Assembly: GCA_037349105.1 (NCBI GenBank)
Contig: JAYJMM010000090.1
Coordinates: 1,724,001 to 1,788,000, forward strand
DNA length: 64,000 nt
Source: Limnomonas spitsbergensis
Lineage: Eukaryota; Chlorophyta; Chlorophyceae; Chlamydomonadales
Reading direction: 5' to 3'
Part shown: positions 1 to 14,100 of the stretch, piece by piece
How the letters are laid out: every line of letters begins with the position of its first letter
Position numbering within the stretch: position 1 is the first letter of the stretch
Position numbers and translations under genes: made by a program
The notes under the pieces: model-generated
Database searches by the model: none
Told to the model about the DNA's origin: nothing
Seen by the model: only the letters and a program-made list of their open reading frames with translations

Positions 1-613
1 CCCATCATCCCCCCAAAGCTCTCTTGCATCTTCTTCGTGATTTCCATGAAATTGGGATCGCCTGCGATCTGCTCTGCCATCGCCTTGATGTTGGGGTCCT
101 GCTCAAGGAGAGGGCGGGGAGGAGGGGCGGTTTTGTTTTTTCTGACGGGAATCGAGATCTTGGAGCGGTGCACGAGGGGAGGTGGGGGGCATGGGAGCAA
201 GGGGGGTGTATGAGAAAAGCCGAGAGGCCATGCTTTCGAAACGTTAGTAGAATGCGATGGATAAGATCTGCGGAAGCCTTGTCTGGGAGTAGGTAGCTGC
301 CGTGGTGGCTGCTGTGTGCGACACACATTTTGTCTGCGCAGCCAGCTCTTTCTCTCACGGATGCAGCCTGTCCAGACTACTGCACTTTTGGCATTATGAC
401 ACAGCAATCGCTTTCGAGAAGCATGCATTTGTCCCATGATTTGCCACCAGTTGTCAGTTCGACATGACAGCGCGATGGAGGGACACCATGAATGTCAGAC
501 ACATGCGGGTGGAGAAACAATTGGGCAATCCCCTACATCTAATGCTTGTTGCAGCGCAGCAAAATCGAAGGAAGGACCTCCTGCAGCACCGCCTGCGCCG
601 GGCATCATCATCC
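1..613 (-). CDS. AKR2/STI1-like protein, two exons, partial at left edge
   Basis: Exons 613-537 and 98-1 join in phase 0 across a 438-base GT-AG intron (donor GAT|GTAGGG; acceptor TTGAGCAG behind a pyrimidine tract). The first exon encodes a Met/Gly/Ala-rich run ending FDFAALQQALD. The second begins DPNIKAMAEQIAGDPNF and continues with an amphipathic helix and a Gly/Met-rich end. This is the pattern of an STI1 (DP) chaperone-binding motif. Among STI1 proteins it best resembles the N-terminal region of AKR2, the ankyrin-repeat factor that escorts chloroplast outer-membrane proteins, but SGT- or HIP-type cochaperones cannot be excluded because no ankyrin or TPR exon is in view. The upstream exon must end one base into a codon and was not located. 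The gene is head-to-head with the GH1 gene, so both 5' ends should lie between about 620 and 2190. Confidence 0.5.
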
Positions 614-2190
614 CTGGGAACATTCTCGACGCCGGACAGGAACACAAAAATAGAAGGAGGACAGGGACTTTCAGTGATTAACAAATAGGAAGCGATATAA
701 CAGATTCGAGAGAACGCTGATGTAAATCCTGCAGGCCCTGCAGGCCTCGTCGATCGAGGCAGGTGGTGCCATGCCCACGTCTGCCTGTGGGCCTATCCCC
801 TCCAACCACCAAACTGACAAAGCCTTTTCCCAGTTCGGGTGTGGCAATTGGTGAACCCTGGCCGGAAATATACAGGCCAACGGATCCTTTGTTGTCAGTT
901 GTCAACGCCTCCCACCCAACGCTCACCACGGACATCGATCTTACTGCAAGGAACTTTGAAAGCGTCCACGAATGGCGCCCCAAACCAGAAGCAAGGCCGC
1001 TTCGGCGGACGGCCCCGATTCGAAGTTCATGAAAGGGGTGCGTCATTCATTCTGCCCAGCCTAAAACCCAACCGTCCCATTGTTATTTGCATTTGGCAAG
1101 GTTTGAACGGATCTATACGGAAATGCCATGGCATGGCAAACCTGCCTGCAAGCATGGAGGTGCCACCTCACCAGCACTGCCCACCCAGCTGCAGAAGGCC
1201 AGTCCAGCTCCAGCCCCTCTTGCTTGACCTCAACCCCAACAACCTTATTTTATTTCTCCCCGTTTAAACTGCTTGCTCTTTTTCGGAAAAGGCTTTCAGG
1301 TTGGTTTGTAGATTATCCTGAAACCGCAGTATGTGGTCCTTCCTGTTCACACTGTCTGCAAAGGTTTTCTGGTCAGTAACACAAATGCTGTTTCAACACA
1401 GCACCAGTTCATGCATTGTGCACTGCCTGTGAAAGGGTGGGATGCACAAAATGGTTCCTCCAGTCTGCACTGCCTGCAAAAGACTCTGGTCTTATGCCCA
1501 TGTGTTGTTCCAATGCAAAACCGATTGTTGACAAACACCTCTTTGCTGGCAGCTAGCACTACCAGCGAAGAGCTGCTTGTCGGAAGCACCAGTGCTGTAT
1601 AAGCAGCAGCACCTGGCTCATACTGTAGCCTTGAAACGCTCAGACGATCAGTGATCCAGTTTACACCTTGGTGTGTACGAGTAACATGAGCGCAACGTAT
1701 AACATGAGCATGAACTGTAACATGAACACAAAGTGTGACGTGTCGACACTGTTTAATACGGGCTCAAAGTGTAATATGAACGGAAAGTGTGACTTGGATG
1801 CAACGGTCAACAACATGCACGACCAGCCCCCACCACACCCTGAATGCACCTTTCACTACCGTCACATGTTACTGCCCCCCCACACACACTACACATATTA
1901 TTGGGCCCTTAACATGCGCTTTGTTCCATACATTCCTCTGCCGCTCTTAGCAGGAAAGCATGCCTTTCACCCCCTCCCTCTCGCATGCACCATGCCTCCA
2001 TCACCGGCCCTTGCTCGCTCCATGCACACTCCATGCACGCCCCATGCATGCCCTGTAAACGACCCATGCACGCCCCATGCATGCCCTGTACACGCCTCAT
2101 GCACGCCCCATGCATACCCTGTACACGTCCCATGCACACCCTATGCATACCCCATGCACGCCCCATGCACGCCCCATGCGCCCACTGCAG
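614..2190. other. Divergent 5' region of the AKR2-like and GH1 genes; first exons not located
   Basis: Both flanking genes need at least one more 5' exon here, or for GH1 possibly a leader, but I could not recognise one. The tract holds loose repeats of a GCACTGCCTG(C/T)(A/G)AA type at about 1340-1500, a degenerate AACATGAnC repeat at 1684-1815, and a tandem CCATGCACGCC/CCATGCATGCC array at 2020-2180 that runs to within ten bases of GH1 exon A. Confidence 0.5.
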
Positions 2191-5100
2191 GTGGCCATCA
2201 GTGTTTGGCAGAACTCGAGTGATGCACATCTGTCAAACTGGACGCAATACGCTTACAGCCGCTGGCCCTTCAGCAAGTTCGGTCTCGTGGGCACGACCAA
2301 CGGCAAGCACAAAATCGGCAGTTCTTGCGGGTTCTGGGACAGGTGGGAAGGAAAAGACGATTTCCCTTCAGGATCGACATGCAGCGATGAATTTGTCAAT
2401 TTTAGATTTTGAGCTTTTTGCTACATTTACATGTACGTTGTGGTTGGAGAAATGGGGGACGGCTGGCACTCTATTGGCAGCTCGCAATTCTGGTACCGAA
2501 CTCTGGGAGAAGTAGAGGGATAGCTGGCAAGAAAAGGGAAGCTTATGTGGCTATTGGCACAGGTATGAACTATGAAACAAAGTCTGTCCATGAGTGTGCT
2601 ACTGTACCTACCGCATGCACCATATGTACCACATGCACCATGTGTACCGCATGTACCGCGTGTGCCGTATGTACCATATGTACCTCAGTGTCTGGAATGA
2701 TTCATTTTTTTCGAATCTTGATGTAAAAAAGTAAGAGTTGGTTTTGCTTGTGGGATCAGCTGGAGGGATACATGGAACACAATTGGTGGCCTGTGTGGAT
2801 GCTGGGTCAGATGGGAACAGGAGGGTCATGTACTGCGTACTTGAGATCACGTACTGCCTACTCGGGATCACGTACTTCCCACTCGGGATCACGTACTGCC
2901 TACTTGGGATCACGTACTGCCTATTCGGGATCAGGCACTGCCTACGCGGGATCATGTACTGCCTACGCGGGATTGTGTACTGCCTACTTGGCATTATTTA
3001 CGGCCTACTCATTACCATGTACTGCTGCCTCCTGAACATGCACTACCCACTCCGGATCATGTTTTGCCGTACCGGTATCCTCATCATGTACTGCTCACTC
3101 TAGACACTGTACTGCCCACTCTCTATCTTGTACTGTCCTGTTCTCATTCCTTACTGCTCTCTCCGTATAACGCACAGCGTCCTCCTTCTAGAGCACTACT
3201 GTACTGCCCCCCTCCCTGCAGGTACCGGGAGGACATTGAGCTGGCCCACAAGATCGGCAGCACCAGCTTCCGCTTCTCCTTTGAGTGGGGGCGCATCGAA
3301 CCGACACGTGGAAAGATTGATCAGGAGACCATCCAGAGGTCAGTCTTGAAGTGATGACAGATGTATTATTGTGTTGTATGGCCCACAGGATCAGTACAAG
3401 GTGGCACGATACAGCACATGTACAGCCGGATTATACCACCTTTGTGGCAACTGGCAAGATAGTAGCATGATACGGCCCTGGTTAAGCCGGGTTGAGCCAC
3501 CAAGGTAGCATGATACGGCCCTGGTTAAGCCGGGTTGAGCCACCAAGGTAGCATGATACGGCCCTGGTTAAGCCGGGTAGAGCAACCAAGGTAGCATGAT
3601 ACGGCCCTGGTTAAGCCGGGTTGAGCCACCAAGGTAGCATGATACGGCCCTGGTTAAGCCGGATTGAGCCACCAAGGTAGCATGATACGGCACGATACAG
3701 CACAAATTAAGCCGGATTGAGCTGCTAATGTAGCGCGATACGGCAGTTGGTTGTACAATCCGGCTAAACCTTTGCTGTATCGTGCTGCCTTGGTAGTGCA
3801 ATCCCGTTACGGCACGATATGGCACAGGTTTGGCCAGATTTCTGAACTCTATGAACTTTTGAAACTCCTGTAACGTACACCCTGAACCTTCGGAAATATG
3901 AAGAGATGTTATCCGTGATGACCAAGCTGGGCCCTTCAGCTTTCAACCCCCAAACCCTCCCTCCTAAGCCGGCAGGTAGCAAAGGCGCTGGATGTGATGG
4001 ATGAGCTGAGCTGGGCCTGCCCCTCTCCCCCCCCCCCCCCCCTGAACCTTTGGAAGTATCAAGAGATGCTGATGAAATGGACGAGCTGAACGCTCAAGCG
4101 TAAGCTCAAGCTATTAACCCCAACCCCTCCCTGCTGGACAGGCAGGTAACAAAGATGTTGGATGTGATGAATGAGCTCGACCCTCAGACCCTGAGACCCC
4201 CTCACCCCAAACCCCCCAAACCCTGAGCCCCCCAAACCCTGAACCCTTGAAACCCTGAACCGCCCTAACCCTGAAATCTCCAAACCCTGAGCCCCAAAAG
4301 TCCTGAGCCCCCTAAACCCTGACCCCCCCCCCCAAACCTTGAACCTTCCAAACCCTGAACACCCCCAAACTTTGAATCCCCCAAAACCTAAACTCCCAAA
4401 CCTTGAACCCCCCAAACCCCGAACCCCCCAAATCCCGAAGTCCCCAAACCCTGAGCCCCTTAAACCCTTAACCCCCAAACCCTGAACCCCCCAAACCCTA
4501 AACCCCCCAAACCCTGAACCTCCGAATCTGGAGTTCCCAAAATCCTGAGTCCCCCAAACCCCCCAGACCCTGAACTCCCAGACCCTGAATATCCCAAACC
4601 CTGAGCCCCCCAAACCCTAAACCTCCCAAACCCTGAATATCCCAAACCCTGAGTCCCCCAAACCCTGAACTCCCAGACCCTGAGTCCCTCAAACCCTGAA
4701 CCCCCCAAACCCTGAGCCCCCAAACCCTGAATCCCCCAAGCCCTGAGTCCCCGAAACCATGAATCCCCCAAACCCTGAACCCCCCAAATCTTGAACTCCC
4801 AGAACCCAGAGTCCCTAAACCATAAATCCCCCAAACCATGAATCTCCTAACCGTTACCCCCCCCAAACCCTGAACGCTTACACTGAAGTGCGTGTACCGG
4901 TTTACGGGCACATGTCCTATGCATCAATTGTGATGCTCTGTTGGACTGTAAAAACTTCACAAAAACTTCATTCTGGAAGCCTGCTGATACCCCGAGATGC
5001 AGGACGTGATGAATGAGCTGCACCCTCAAACCCTAATTTGTAAGTGTGGTACCTGTAAACGCTGAACCCCTGCCGATACCTCGAGATGCTGGACATGGTG

Positions 5101-8100
5101 GTCAAGCTGAACTCCTTAACTCCAAACTCTTTAACCTTTATATCCCTTAATCCCGAACTCGTTAGCCGAAACCCTAAACCCTAAACCCTAAACCCTAAAC
5201 CCTGTCCTCTCACACCCTGCAGGTACCATAAGATGCTGGACGTCATGGATGAGCTGGGCCTGGAACCCAACGTGACCCTACACCACTTCACGCACCCAAA
5301 CTGGTTCGAGGCGGCCGGGGCCTTTGAGAAGGAGGTGAGCGAGGGGGGGTGAGGTGAAGAGCGCGGTAGATTGGAGGGCATGAGCAAGGGGCTGTGGGGG
5401 CGAGGGGCGTGCCTTTGTGAAAGAGGTGAGCGTAGGTTGTTTCCCTCGACCTCTCCAGGGGCCGCCCTCTGAGGGCCACCCAAACGTGGACCAATCGGCA
5501 TGGCAGGTCACACCTGCGGAGCTGAAGAGTGTAGCTGAAGAGTGTAGCTGAGGATTGTATCTGGGAAGTGCGTACCAACTGACCAACTGCCCAAGTGGTT
5601 GCCTGAGGACATCGCCACGTTTTCAAGTCTGTCCAGTTCCTGCCCACAAAACTACTTCTGCCAAGCCCAACGGACCGACCGACCAACTGCTTAACCAATT
5701 GCTGAACTGCCCAACCAAAGCCCCCCCTGGCATCTGCTGACCTCGACCAACCGCCCGACTGCCCAAGTATTTGTAGGAGGAAGTTGCCACCTTTTAAGTT
5801 CCTGCTCCTTAGTCTGATCTCTGCCAAAGCCAAAACAGCCATTTAACTGCCCAACTGACAGATCAACTGCTTGAGCAACCGCTTAACTGCCCAACCAAAC
5901 CGCCCCCCCACCCTGCAGGAGACAATCGCCACCTGCCGAATGATCATGCCTCTTGTTTCACAAGCGTGCTTAACGCATCGAGCCCAACCAACCGCCCAAC
6001 CGCCCCCCACCCTCCTGCAGGAGAACATCATCACCATGGCCGAGTTATCACGCACCATGTTTTGCGAGTGTCGGAAGCGCGTCAAGCCCAGCCAACCGAC
6101 CAACCGCCCGCTCTACCCCACTCCGTGCAGGAAAATATCGCCACCTTTGTCGAGTTCTCGCGCGCCATGTTCCGCGAGTTCGGGAAGCGCATCAAGCTGT
6201 GGGCAACATTCAACGAGCCAACGGTGAGGCCTGAACCCTACATCTGTATGAAAAGATGCAACCCCAAACCCTTAGACCTAAGCCCCAGAGTCGAGCCCTA
6301 AACTCTGCAAGGAGGAGCGCACCAGACTCTGGGACACATCAGACAAGCCGATGGTGAGATCATGCAACCCTCAACCGCAAATCACATCCTTGGTTAAGGG
6401 TTTAGGGATAACACCTAGCCCTAAGCCCTCAACCCTTGTGATCAATGCATTGACCCTGTGAGCCATATTGATCGTGCAAGTGGTGAGACCCTGGACTCTG
6501 AACCTGTTTATATCGGTGCATACCCGCTGGGCCCTGCTCAACGCTCGGCCACGTGGGGCTGGTAGGGAGTGATTAGGCTTAATTCCAGGTACCATGTACA
6601 GCCTGGGCCATGGTGCATCCTCCTTTGTGAGGGGAGCAGGGACATGGAACCCCTGAACCTATGAGCCTGTGTCCTCAGCCCCCCACCCCCAACCCTGAAC
6701 CCTGAACCTATGAGACTGTCCTCAACCCCCAACCCCGTGCGAAGTGCATGAAACTAGTGGGCCGTATTTAACGTGCCAGCCGCAATCCCCTGAACCCTGA
6801 ACATTTGACACTGTGCCCTAAACCCAAGATCCTAAAGCCTGTGAGGACCGCATCAAAGTTTGGAACATCGATGAACGAGCAGATGGTGAGACTCTGCACC
6901 TGGGTCTCAATACACTTAGCCCCGCAACCTCATATATCCCAAGACCTGAACCCTGGGAGGACTGCATTAAACCCTGGGCCACAATCGAGGAACAAGTGGT
7001 GAGGCCGCACCAACCTTATCAATCTTCTACCCTCTTTCTCATTCCTACTTGCAGTGCTACACCTTCCTGGCATACATCGGTGGGATGGCACCACCTGGCT
7101 ACATGATGCACCTCACAACCGCTGGGAGGGTGCTGCTCAACATGCTGAAGGTGTGGACGTGTACCGCCTGTATAGCCTGTGCTGCATTTTGCACACATGA
7201 TGTACAAGTATGTCCTCACATTTAGGATCTCACACATTGTGATTGGAAAGGTTGTTGGTCAACATGCTGAATGTGCGAACGGACGTGTACTGCCTGTATA
7301 TCATGTACTGCATGTAGTACACACACGGTACATATATTAGTACATGCCCTGCTCATTTCATGTGATAAACGGCGTGACTGCTATGAGGATGCTGATGAAC
7401 AAGCTTGAGGCGGGGAAATGTACTCCATGTGCATCAGGTACCGCGTGCACAGCAAGTGATGTACACGTGTGCTTTGTTTGTTATATCAAGCATAATTCGA
7501 TGGCTGGTAGGATGCTGTTCAGCTTGCTTGAGAACGCAAATGCATAACGCATGTATATTGTATATGTACTGCATGTGTACAGGTAATAGTGGCACATGTA
7601 CTGCATACACGTTTCATACTGCACGTACTGCATACACGTTTCATACTGCACGTACTGCATACACGTTTCATACTGCACGTACTGCATACACGTTTCATAC
7701 TGCACGTACTGCATACACGTTTCATACTGCACGTACTGCATACACGTTTCATACTGCACGTACTGCATACACGTTTCATACTGCACGTACTGCATACACA
7801 TTTCATACTGCACGTACTGCATACACGTTTCATACTGCACGTACTGCATACACGTTTCATACTGCACGTACTGCATACACGTTTCATACTGCACGTACTG
7901 CATACACGTTTCATACTGCACGTACTGCATACACGTTTCATACTGCACGTACTGCATACACGTTTCATACTGCACGTACTGCATACACGTTTCATACTGC
8001 ACGTACTGCATACACGTTTCATACTGCACGTACTGCATACACGTTTCATACTGCACGTACTGCATACACGTTTCATACTGCACGTACTGCATACACGTTT

Positions 8101-11100
8101 CATACTGCACGTACTGCATACACGTTTCATACTGCACGTACTGCATACACGTTTCATACTGCACGTACTGCATACACGTTTCATACTGCACGTACTGCAT
8201 ACACGTTTCATACTGCACGTACTGCATACACATTTCATACTGCACGTACTGCATACACGTTTCATACTGCACGTACTGCATACACGTTTCATACTGCACG
8301 TACTGCATACACGTTTCATACTGCACGTACTGCATACACGTTTCAAACTGCACGTACTGCATACACGTTTCATACTGCACGTACTGCATACACGTTTCAT
8401 ACTGCACGTACTGCATACACGTTTCATACTGCACGTACTGCATACACGTTTCATACTGCACGTACTGCATACACGTTTCATACTGCACGTACTGCATACA
8501 CGTTTCATACTGCACGTACTGCATACACGTTTCATACTGCACGTACTGCATACACGTTTCATACTGCACGTACTGCATACACGTTTCATACTGCACGTAC
8601 TGCATACACGTTTCATACTGCACGTACTGCATACACGTTTCATACTGCACGTACTGCATACACGTTTCATACTGCACGTACTGCATACACGTTTCATACT
8701 GCACGTATTGCATACACGTTTCATACTGCACGTACTGCATACACGTTTCATACTGCACGTACTGCATACACGTTTCATACTGCACGTACTGCATACACGT
8801 TTCATACTGCACGTACTGCATACACGTTTCATACTGCACGTACTGCATACACGTTTCATACTGCACGTACTGCATACACGTTTCATACTGCACGTACTGC
8901 ATACACGTTTCATACTGCATGTACTGCATACACGTTTCATACTGCACGTACTGCATACACGTTTCATACTGCATGTACTGCATACACGTTTCATACTGCA
9001 TGTACTGCATACACGTTTCATACTGCATGTACTGCATATACGTTTCATACTGCACGTACTGCATACACGTTTCATACTGCACGTACTGCATACACGTTTC
9101 ATACTGCATGTACTGCATACACGTTTCATACTGCACGTACTGCATACACGTTTCATACTGCACGTACTGCATACACGTTTCATACTGCACGTACTGCATA
9201 CACGTTTCATACTGCACGTACTGCATACACGTTTCATACTGCACGTACTGCATACACGTTTCATACTGCACGTACTGCATACACGTTTCATACTGCATGT
9301 ACTGCATACACGTTTCATACTGCACGTACTGCATACACGTTTCATACTGCACGTACTGCATACACGTACATTCACCGTTTGCTTCTCTTGACAGTTAGGG
9401 GGCCCAAACATACGTGGACACGGTTCCCCCTTATATGCTTCTGTTTACCCTTGGTCACTCACGCACCCCCTACCTATCCCATCCCCACCATTCACCACAC
9501 CACTCACACCCGCCAGCCAACCCCCTTCACTCCATCCACTCAACCTACCACCACCCACCTCACACCACTGACCCCCACCACCCACCCCTGGTGCCCCACC
9601 ACCCACCCCTGTCCCACCACTGACACCCGCCACTCACCCACCACTCACCCCCCCCCCTCCCCCACCACTCATCCAGACCACCCATCCCCACCACTACCCC
9701 TACTATTTCTCCCTTCAGGCCCACCACTCATCTACACCACCCACCTACACCCTCTACATCCACCCCTCACCCCCACTCTTCCTCCCCCTCAGGCCCACAC
9801 CGCTTCCTACAAGGCTATGAAGTCCATGGAGGGTGGATCATCCGCCCAGATTGGTCTGGTGCACCACCACATCACCTTCAGGGCCGCGGGGAACACTATC
9901 TTCCACTACCCAGCCAAGTAAGGGTGGGGGAGGGACGGGAAAGGGTGGGAGGATGGGAGGGATCAGGGGGGGGATAAAGGCTTGGTACACCACCACATCA
10001 CCTTCAGGGCCGAGGGGAACACTATCATCCACTACCCAGCCAAGTAAGGGTGGGAGGGTGGGGGAGGGACGGGAAAGGGTGGGAGGATGGGAGGGATCAG
10101 GGGGGGGATAAAGGCTTGGTGCACCACCACATCACCTTCAGGGCCAAGGGGAACACTATCTTCCACTACCCAGCCAAGTAAGGAGGGTGAGGGTGATGGG
10201 GGGAGAGGTCATGGGGGTCATGGGGGGTGGGGGAGGAGGTGAGGACAAGGGGTGTGGATATTAGGGGATTAAGGCCTAGGACACAGGATACGGAATATAG
10301 GAATACGAAATGGTACGATACGGAAGGACACGGGATTTTGGTTAAAACGGGGCAAAGCATGGATTTTCAGTTGGTGCACTGTAGTGGACCGTATCGATGC
10401 AATACTATACGAGACGCAGGATACGGGCCGTATCCTGCCTCTCTGATAAAGGCCTGGGGCACCAGCACCTTCATGGCTGCTAGGAATACTGACCTCCACA
10501 CTTGTTGCCTGTGCATGGTAGCTGGAATTAAGCCTGGTCATTCCCTACCAGCCCCACGTAGACGAGCGTTCAGCAGGGCCCAGCCGGTATGCACCGTTTT
10601 AACCTTGTTGCCCCACACCCTCCCTTACACGCAACCCTATAACCTCTGCTCCGAGGCTGATCAGCAAGTGATTGGAGCAATGGTGTCACCTCCTTCCTGC
10701 AACTCTTCAACCACCACCTGTTACCCTGTAACCCCAACCTATAACTCTATAACCACTTTTTGTAACTCCTTAGCCTCCTGGCTGATCAGAGAGTGGATGG
10801 GATACTTGTGTGACCCCCCACTCATGAACTTGTAACCCCCAAACCGTAACTCTGTAATCTCCTCCCATGAACCTGTAACCCCCAAACGTAACTCTGTAAT
10901 CTCCTTCCAGGAACTATGACCCCCCACCTGAAGCTCTGTAACCCCTATCGGTGACTGTAACCATGTAACCTCCTCCGCTTTCAGGTTAATCAGCCAGTGG
11001 ATGGAGTACTGGTGGGGCTGGGACATCGTGGACCATTGGATGATGACTGGGGAGTTTGTGTACAAGCTGCCCATCGTCGGAACGTGGATCAAGTACAAGG

Positions 11101-14100
11101 ACCCGGCAGGAAAGCCGCCTTGCGACTGGTGGGTGTGAGAGGTTGAGGGGGTAGGCTGCAGATTGCTGAAACAAGGATTCAATAGGGGTTTTGTTGCGCT
11201 ATCCTATTACTGGTGTGTGTGGGTGTGTGAGGTTTAGGGTCTGGGTGCAGAGACGAGGATTCAAGAGGAGCTGGGTTGTGCTGTCTTATGACTGGTGTGT
11301 GTGGGTGGTGTGTGGCCCTGTCTTGTGAGTGGTGTGTGTGGGTGGTGTGTGGCCCTGTCTTGTGAGTGGTGGGTGTCAGGTCATATAAGCGCAAGGTGAA
11401 GGAAACGGAGAGACAGAGATGATGGTACAAGAGGGTTTCAGAAGGATAATGGCGGGTTTAGAGTTCCGGCTCATTCTTACTCTTCTACGATCCCCTAAAC
11501 CCTAAACCCTGAACCCTAACCCCTCATCCATGTCCTAACCAGGTGAGGGTGGCAGGAGCAGAGACACTGGCACAAGAGGGGTTTGCTAAGGGTTTGCTAA
11601 GGACAATTCTGAGTTTTTCCTCTCATACCTTCCGTGATCTGAATCCTGATCCTAGGACAACTGAGGTAAGGGATTAACGACTACTGCCGAACGGTGCTGA
11701 GCTGGCGCCTCAAGGCGCTGAACCCTTCACCCAGATCCCTCCACGCATGCCTACTACCCTGCTCTGAATCCTGATCCTCTGACAACTCAGGTGGGGAGTG
11801 AACTACTACAGTCGACCTGTGCTGAGCTGGCGCCTCAACACCACCTGCTTCAAGGTATGCGACCGATGGTGCATGTGAGGGGGGGGGAGGAGGGGGGAGA
11901 CGTTGGGGTTACATAGTACCTGAGTTAGGGGGGATATTGATGGTGTGTGTGGTGGGGTGGAGGGGAGGGGGGGGGGGGGGAGACGTTGGGGTTGCATAGT
12001 ACCTGAGTGAGGGGGGATGTTGATGGTGTGTGTGGTGGGGTGGAGGGGAGGGGGGGATATTGATGGTGTGTGTGGTGGGGTGGAGGGTGGGGGGGAATTG
12101 ATGGTGTGTGTGGTGGGGTGGAGGGAGAGGGGGATATTGATGGTGTGTGTGGTGGGGTGGAGGGTGGGGGGGAATTGATGGTGTGTGTGGTGGGGTGGAG
12201 GGTGGGGGGGATATTGATGGTGTGTGTGGTGGGGTGGAGGGGAGGGGGGGAATTGATGGTGTGTGTGGTGGGGTGGAGGGAGGGGGGGATATTGATGGTG
12301 TGTGTGGTGGGGTGGAGGGAGGGGGGGATATTGATGGTGTGTGTGGTGTGGTGGAGGGGAGGGGGGGATATTGATGGTGTGTGTGGTGGGGTGGAGGGGA
12401 GGGGGAGATATTGATGGTGTGTGTGGTGGGGTGGAGGGAGGGGGGGATATTGATGGTGTGTGTGGTGGGGTGGAGGGAGGGGGGGATATTGATGGTGTGT
12501 GTGGTGGAGTGGAGGGAGGGGGGGATATTGATGGTGTGTGTGGTGGGGTGGAGGGAGGGGGGGATATTGATGGTGTGTGTGGTGTGGTGGAGGGGAGGGG
12601 GGGATATTGATGGTGTGTGTGGTGGGGTGGAGGGGAGGGGGAGATATTGATGGTGTGTGTGGTGGGGTGGAGGGAGGGGGGGATATTGATGGTGTGTGTG
12701 GTGGGGTGGAGGGAGGGGGGGATATTGATGGTGTGTGTGGTGGAGTGGAGGGAGGGGGGGATATTGATGGTATGTGTGATGGGGTGGAGGGAGGGGGGGA
12801 TATTGATGGTGTGTGTGGTGGGGTGGAGGGTGGGGGGGATATTGATGGTGTGTGTGGTGTGGTGGGGTGGAGGGAGGGGGGGATATTGATGGTGTGGCTA
12901 CCATTGATTTCTGTGTCGTTCAAAGATGCTTTGTTGCATTGTTGCTGGTGGAGGGGGCAACACAGATGCATAGGGGACAGGTGTACAACGGCGCATTTTT
13001 GCCTTCTATGATTTCGCTGTTGCGTAAGGGGTGGGGGGGGGGCATGGATGCCTTGTTGGTGGGGGTGGGGGGGGCATGGATGCCTTGTTGGTGGGGGTGG
13101 GGGGGGGCATGGATGCCTTGTTGGTGGGGGTGGGGGGGGGCATGGATGCCTTGTTGGTGGGGGTGGGGGGGGCATGGATGCCTTGTTGGTGGGGGTGGGG
13201 GGGGGGCATGGATGCCTTGTTGGTGGGGGTGGGGGGGGGGCATGGATGCCTTGTTGGTGGGGGTGGGGGGGGGCATGGATGCCTTGTTGGTGGGGGTGGG
13301 GGGTGGCATGGATGCCTTGTTGGTGGGGGTGGGGGGGGGCATGGATGCCTTGTTGTTGGGGGTGGGGGGGGGCATGGATGCCTTGTTGGTGGGGGTGGGG
13401 GGGGGGCATGGATGCCTTGTTGGTGGGGGTGGGGGGGGGCATGGATGCCTTGTTGGTGGGGGTGGGGGGGGGCTTGGATGCCTTGTTGGTGGGGGTGGGG
13501 GGGGCATGGATGCCTTGTTGGTGGGGGTGGGGGGGGCATGGATGCCTTGTTGGTGGGGGTGGGGGGGGCATGGATGCCTTGTTGGTGGGGGTGGCGGGGG
13601 GCATGGATGCCTTGTTGGTGGGGGTGGGGGGGGGCATGGATGCCTTGTTGGTGGGGGTGGGGGGGGGCATGGATGCCTTGTTGGTGGGGGTGGGGGGGGC
13701 ATGGATGCCTTGTTGGTGGGGGTGGGGGGGGCATGGATGCCTTGTTGGTGGGGGTGGGGGGGGCATGGATGCCTTGTTGGTGGGGGTGGGGGGGGCATGG
13801 ATGCCTTGTTGGTGGGGGTGGGGGGGGCATGGATGCCTTGTTGGTGGGGGTGGGGGGGGCATGGATGCCTTGTTGGTGGGGGTGGGGGGGGCATGGATGC
13901 CTTGTTGGTGGGGGTGGGGGGGGGGCATGGATGCCTTGTTGGTGGGGGTGGGGGAGGGGGCATGGATGCCTTGTTGTTGGGGGTGGGGGGGGCATGGATG
14001 CCTTGTTGGTGGGGGTGGGGGGGGGCATGGATGCCTTGTTGGTGGGGGTGGGGGGGGGGCATGGATGCCTTGTTGGTGGGGGTGGGGGGGGGGCATGGAT

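Larger units (their letters stand above)
3890..5115 (+). pseudogene. Six decayed echoes of the 5' edge of GH1 exon C
   Basis: True exon C starts with its acceptor and then a YHKMLDVMDELGLEP-coding stretch. Degenerate copies of that junction lie at about 3893-3939, 3971-4020, 4051-4092, 4141-4180, 4983-5026 and 5071-5115, each keeping a core like AGATGnTGGATGTGATGnATGAGCT. All are broken by indels and lack a usable frame. They are spaced by AACCCTGAACCC-type intron sequence, so the duplicated unit was intron end plus exon start. Confidence 0.85.

Noticed and set aside
4059..4911. Gly/Phe/Val/Trp repeat proteins on the minus strand
   Set aside because: They are translations of the degenerate telomere-like block in GH1 intron B.
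5168..5204. Chromosome end
   Set aside because: Only four or five telomeric units, flanked by coding exons on both sides.
7405..9921. Open frames of 600-840 codons over the 27-base array
   Set aside because: A 27-base stop-free unit keeps several frames open on both strands. The array lies between proven GH1 exons E and F, and no frame has domain-like composition.
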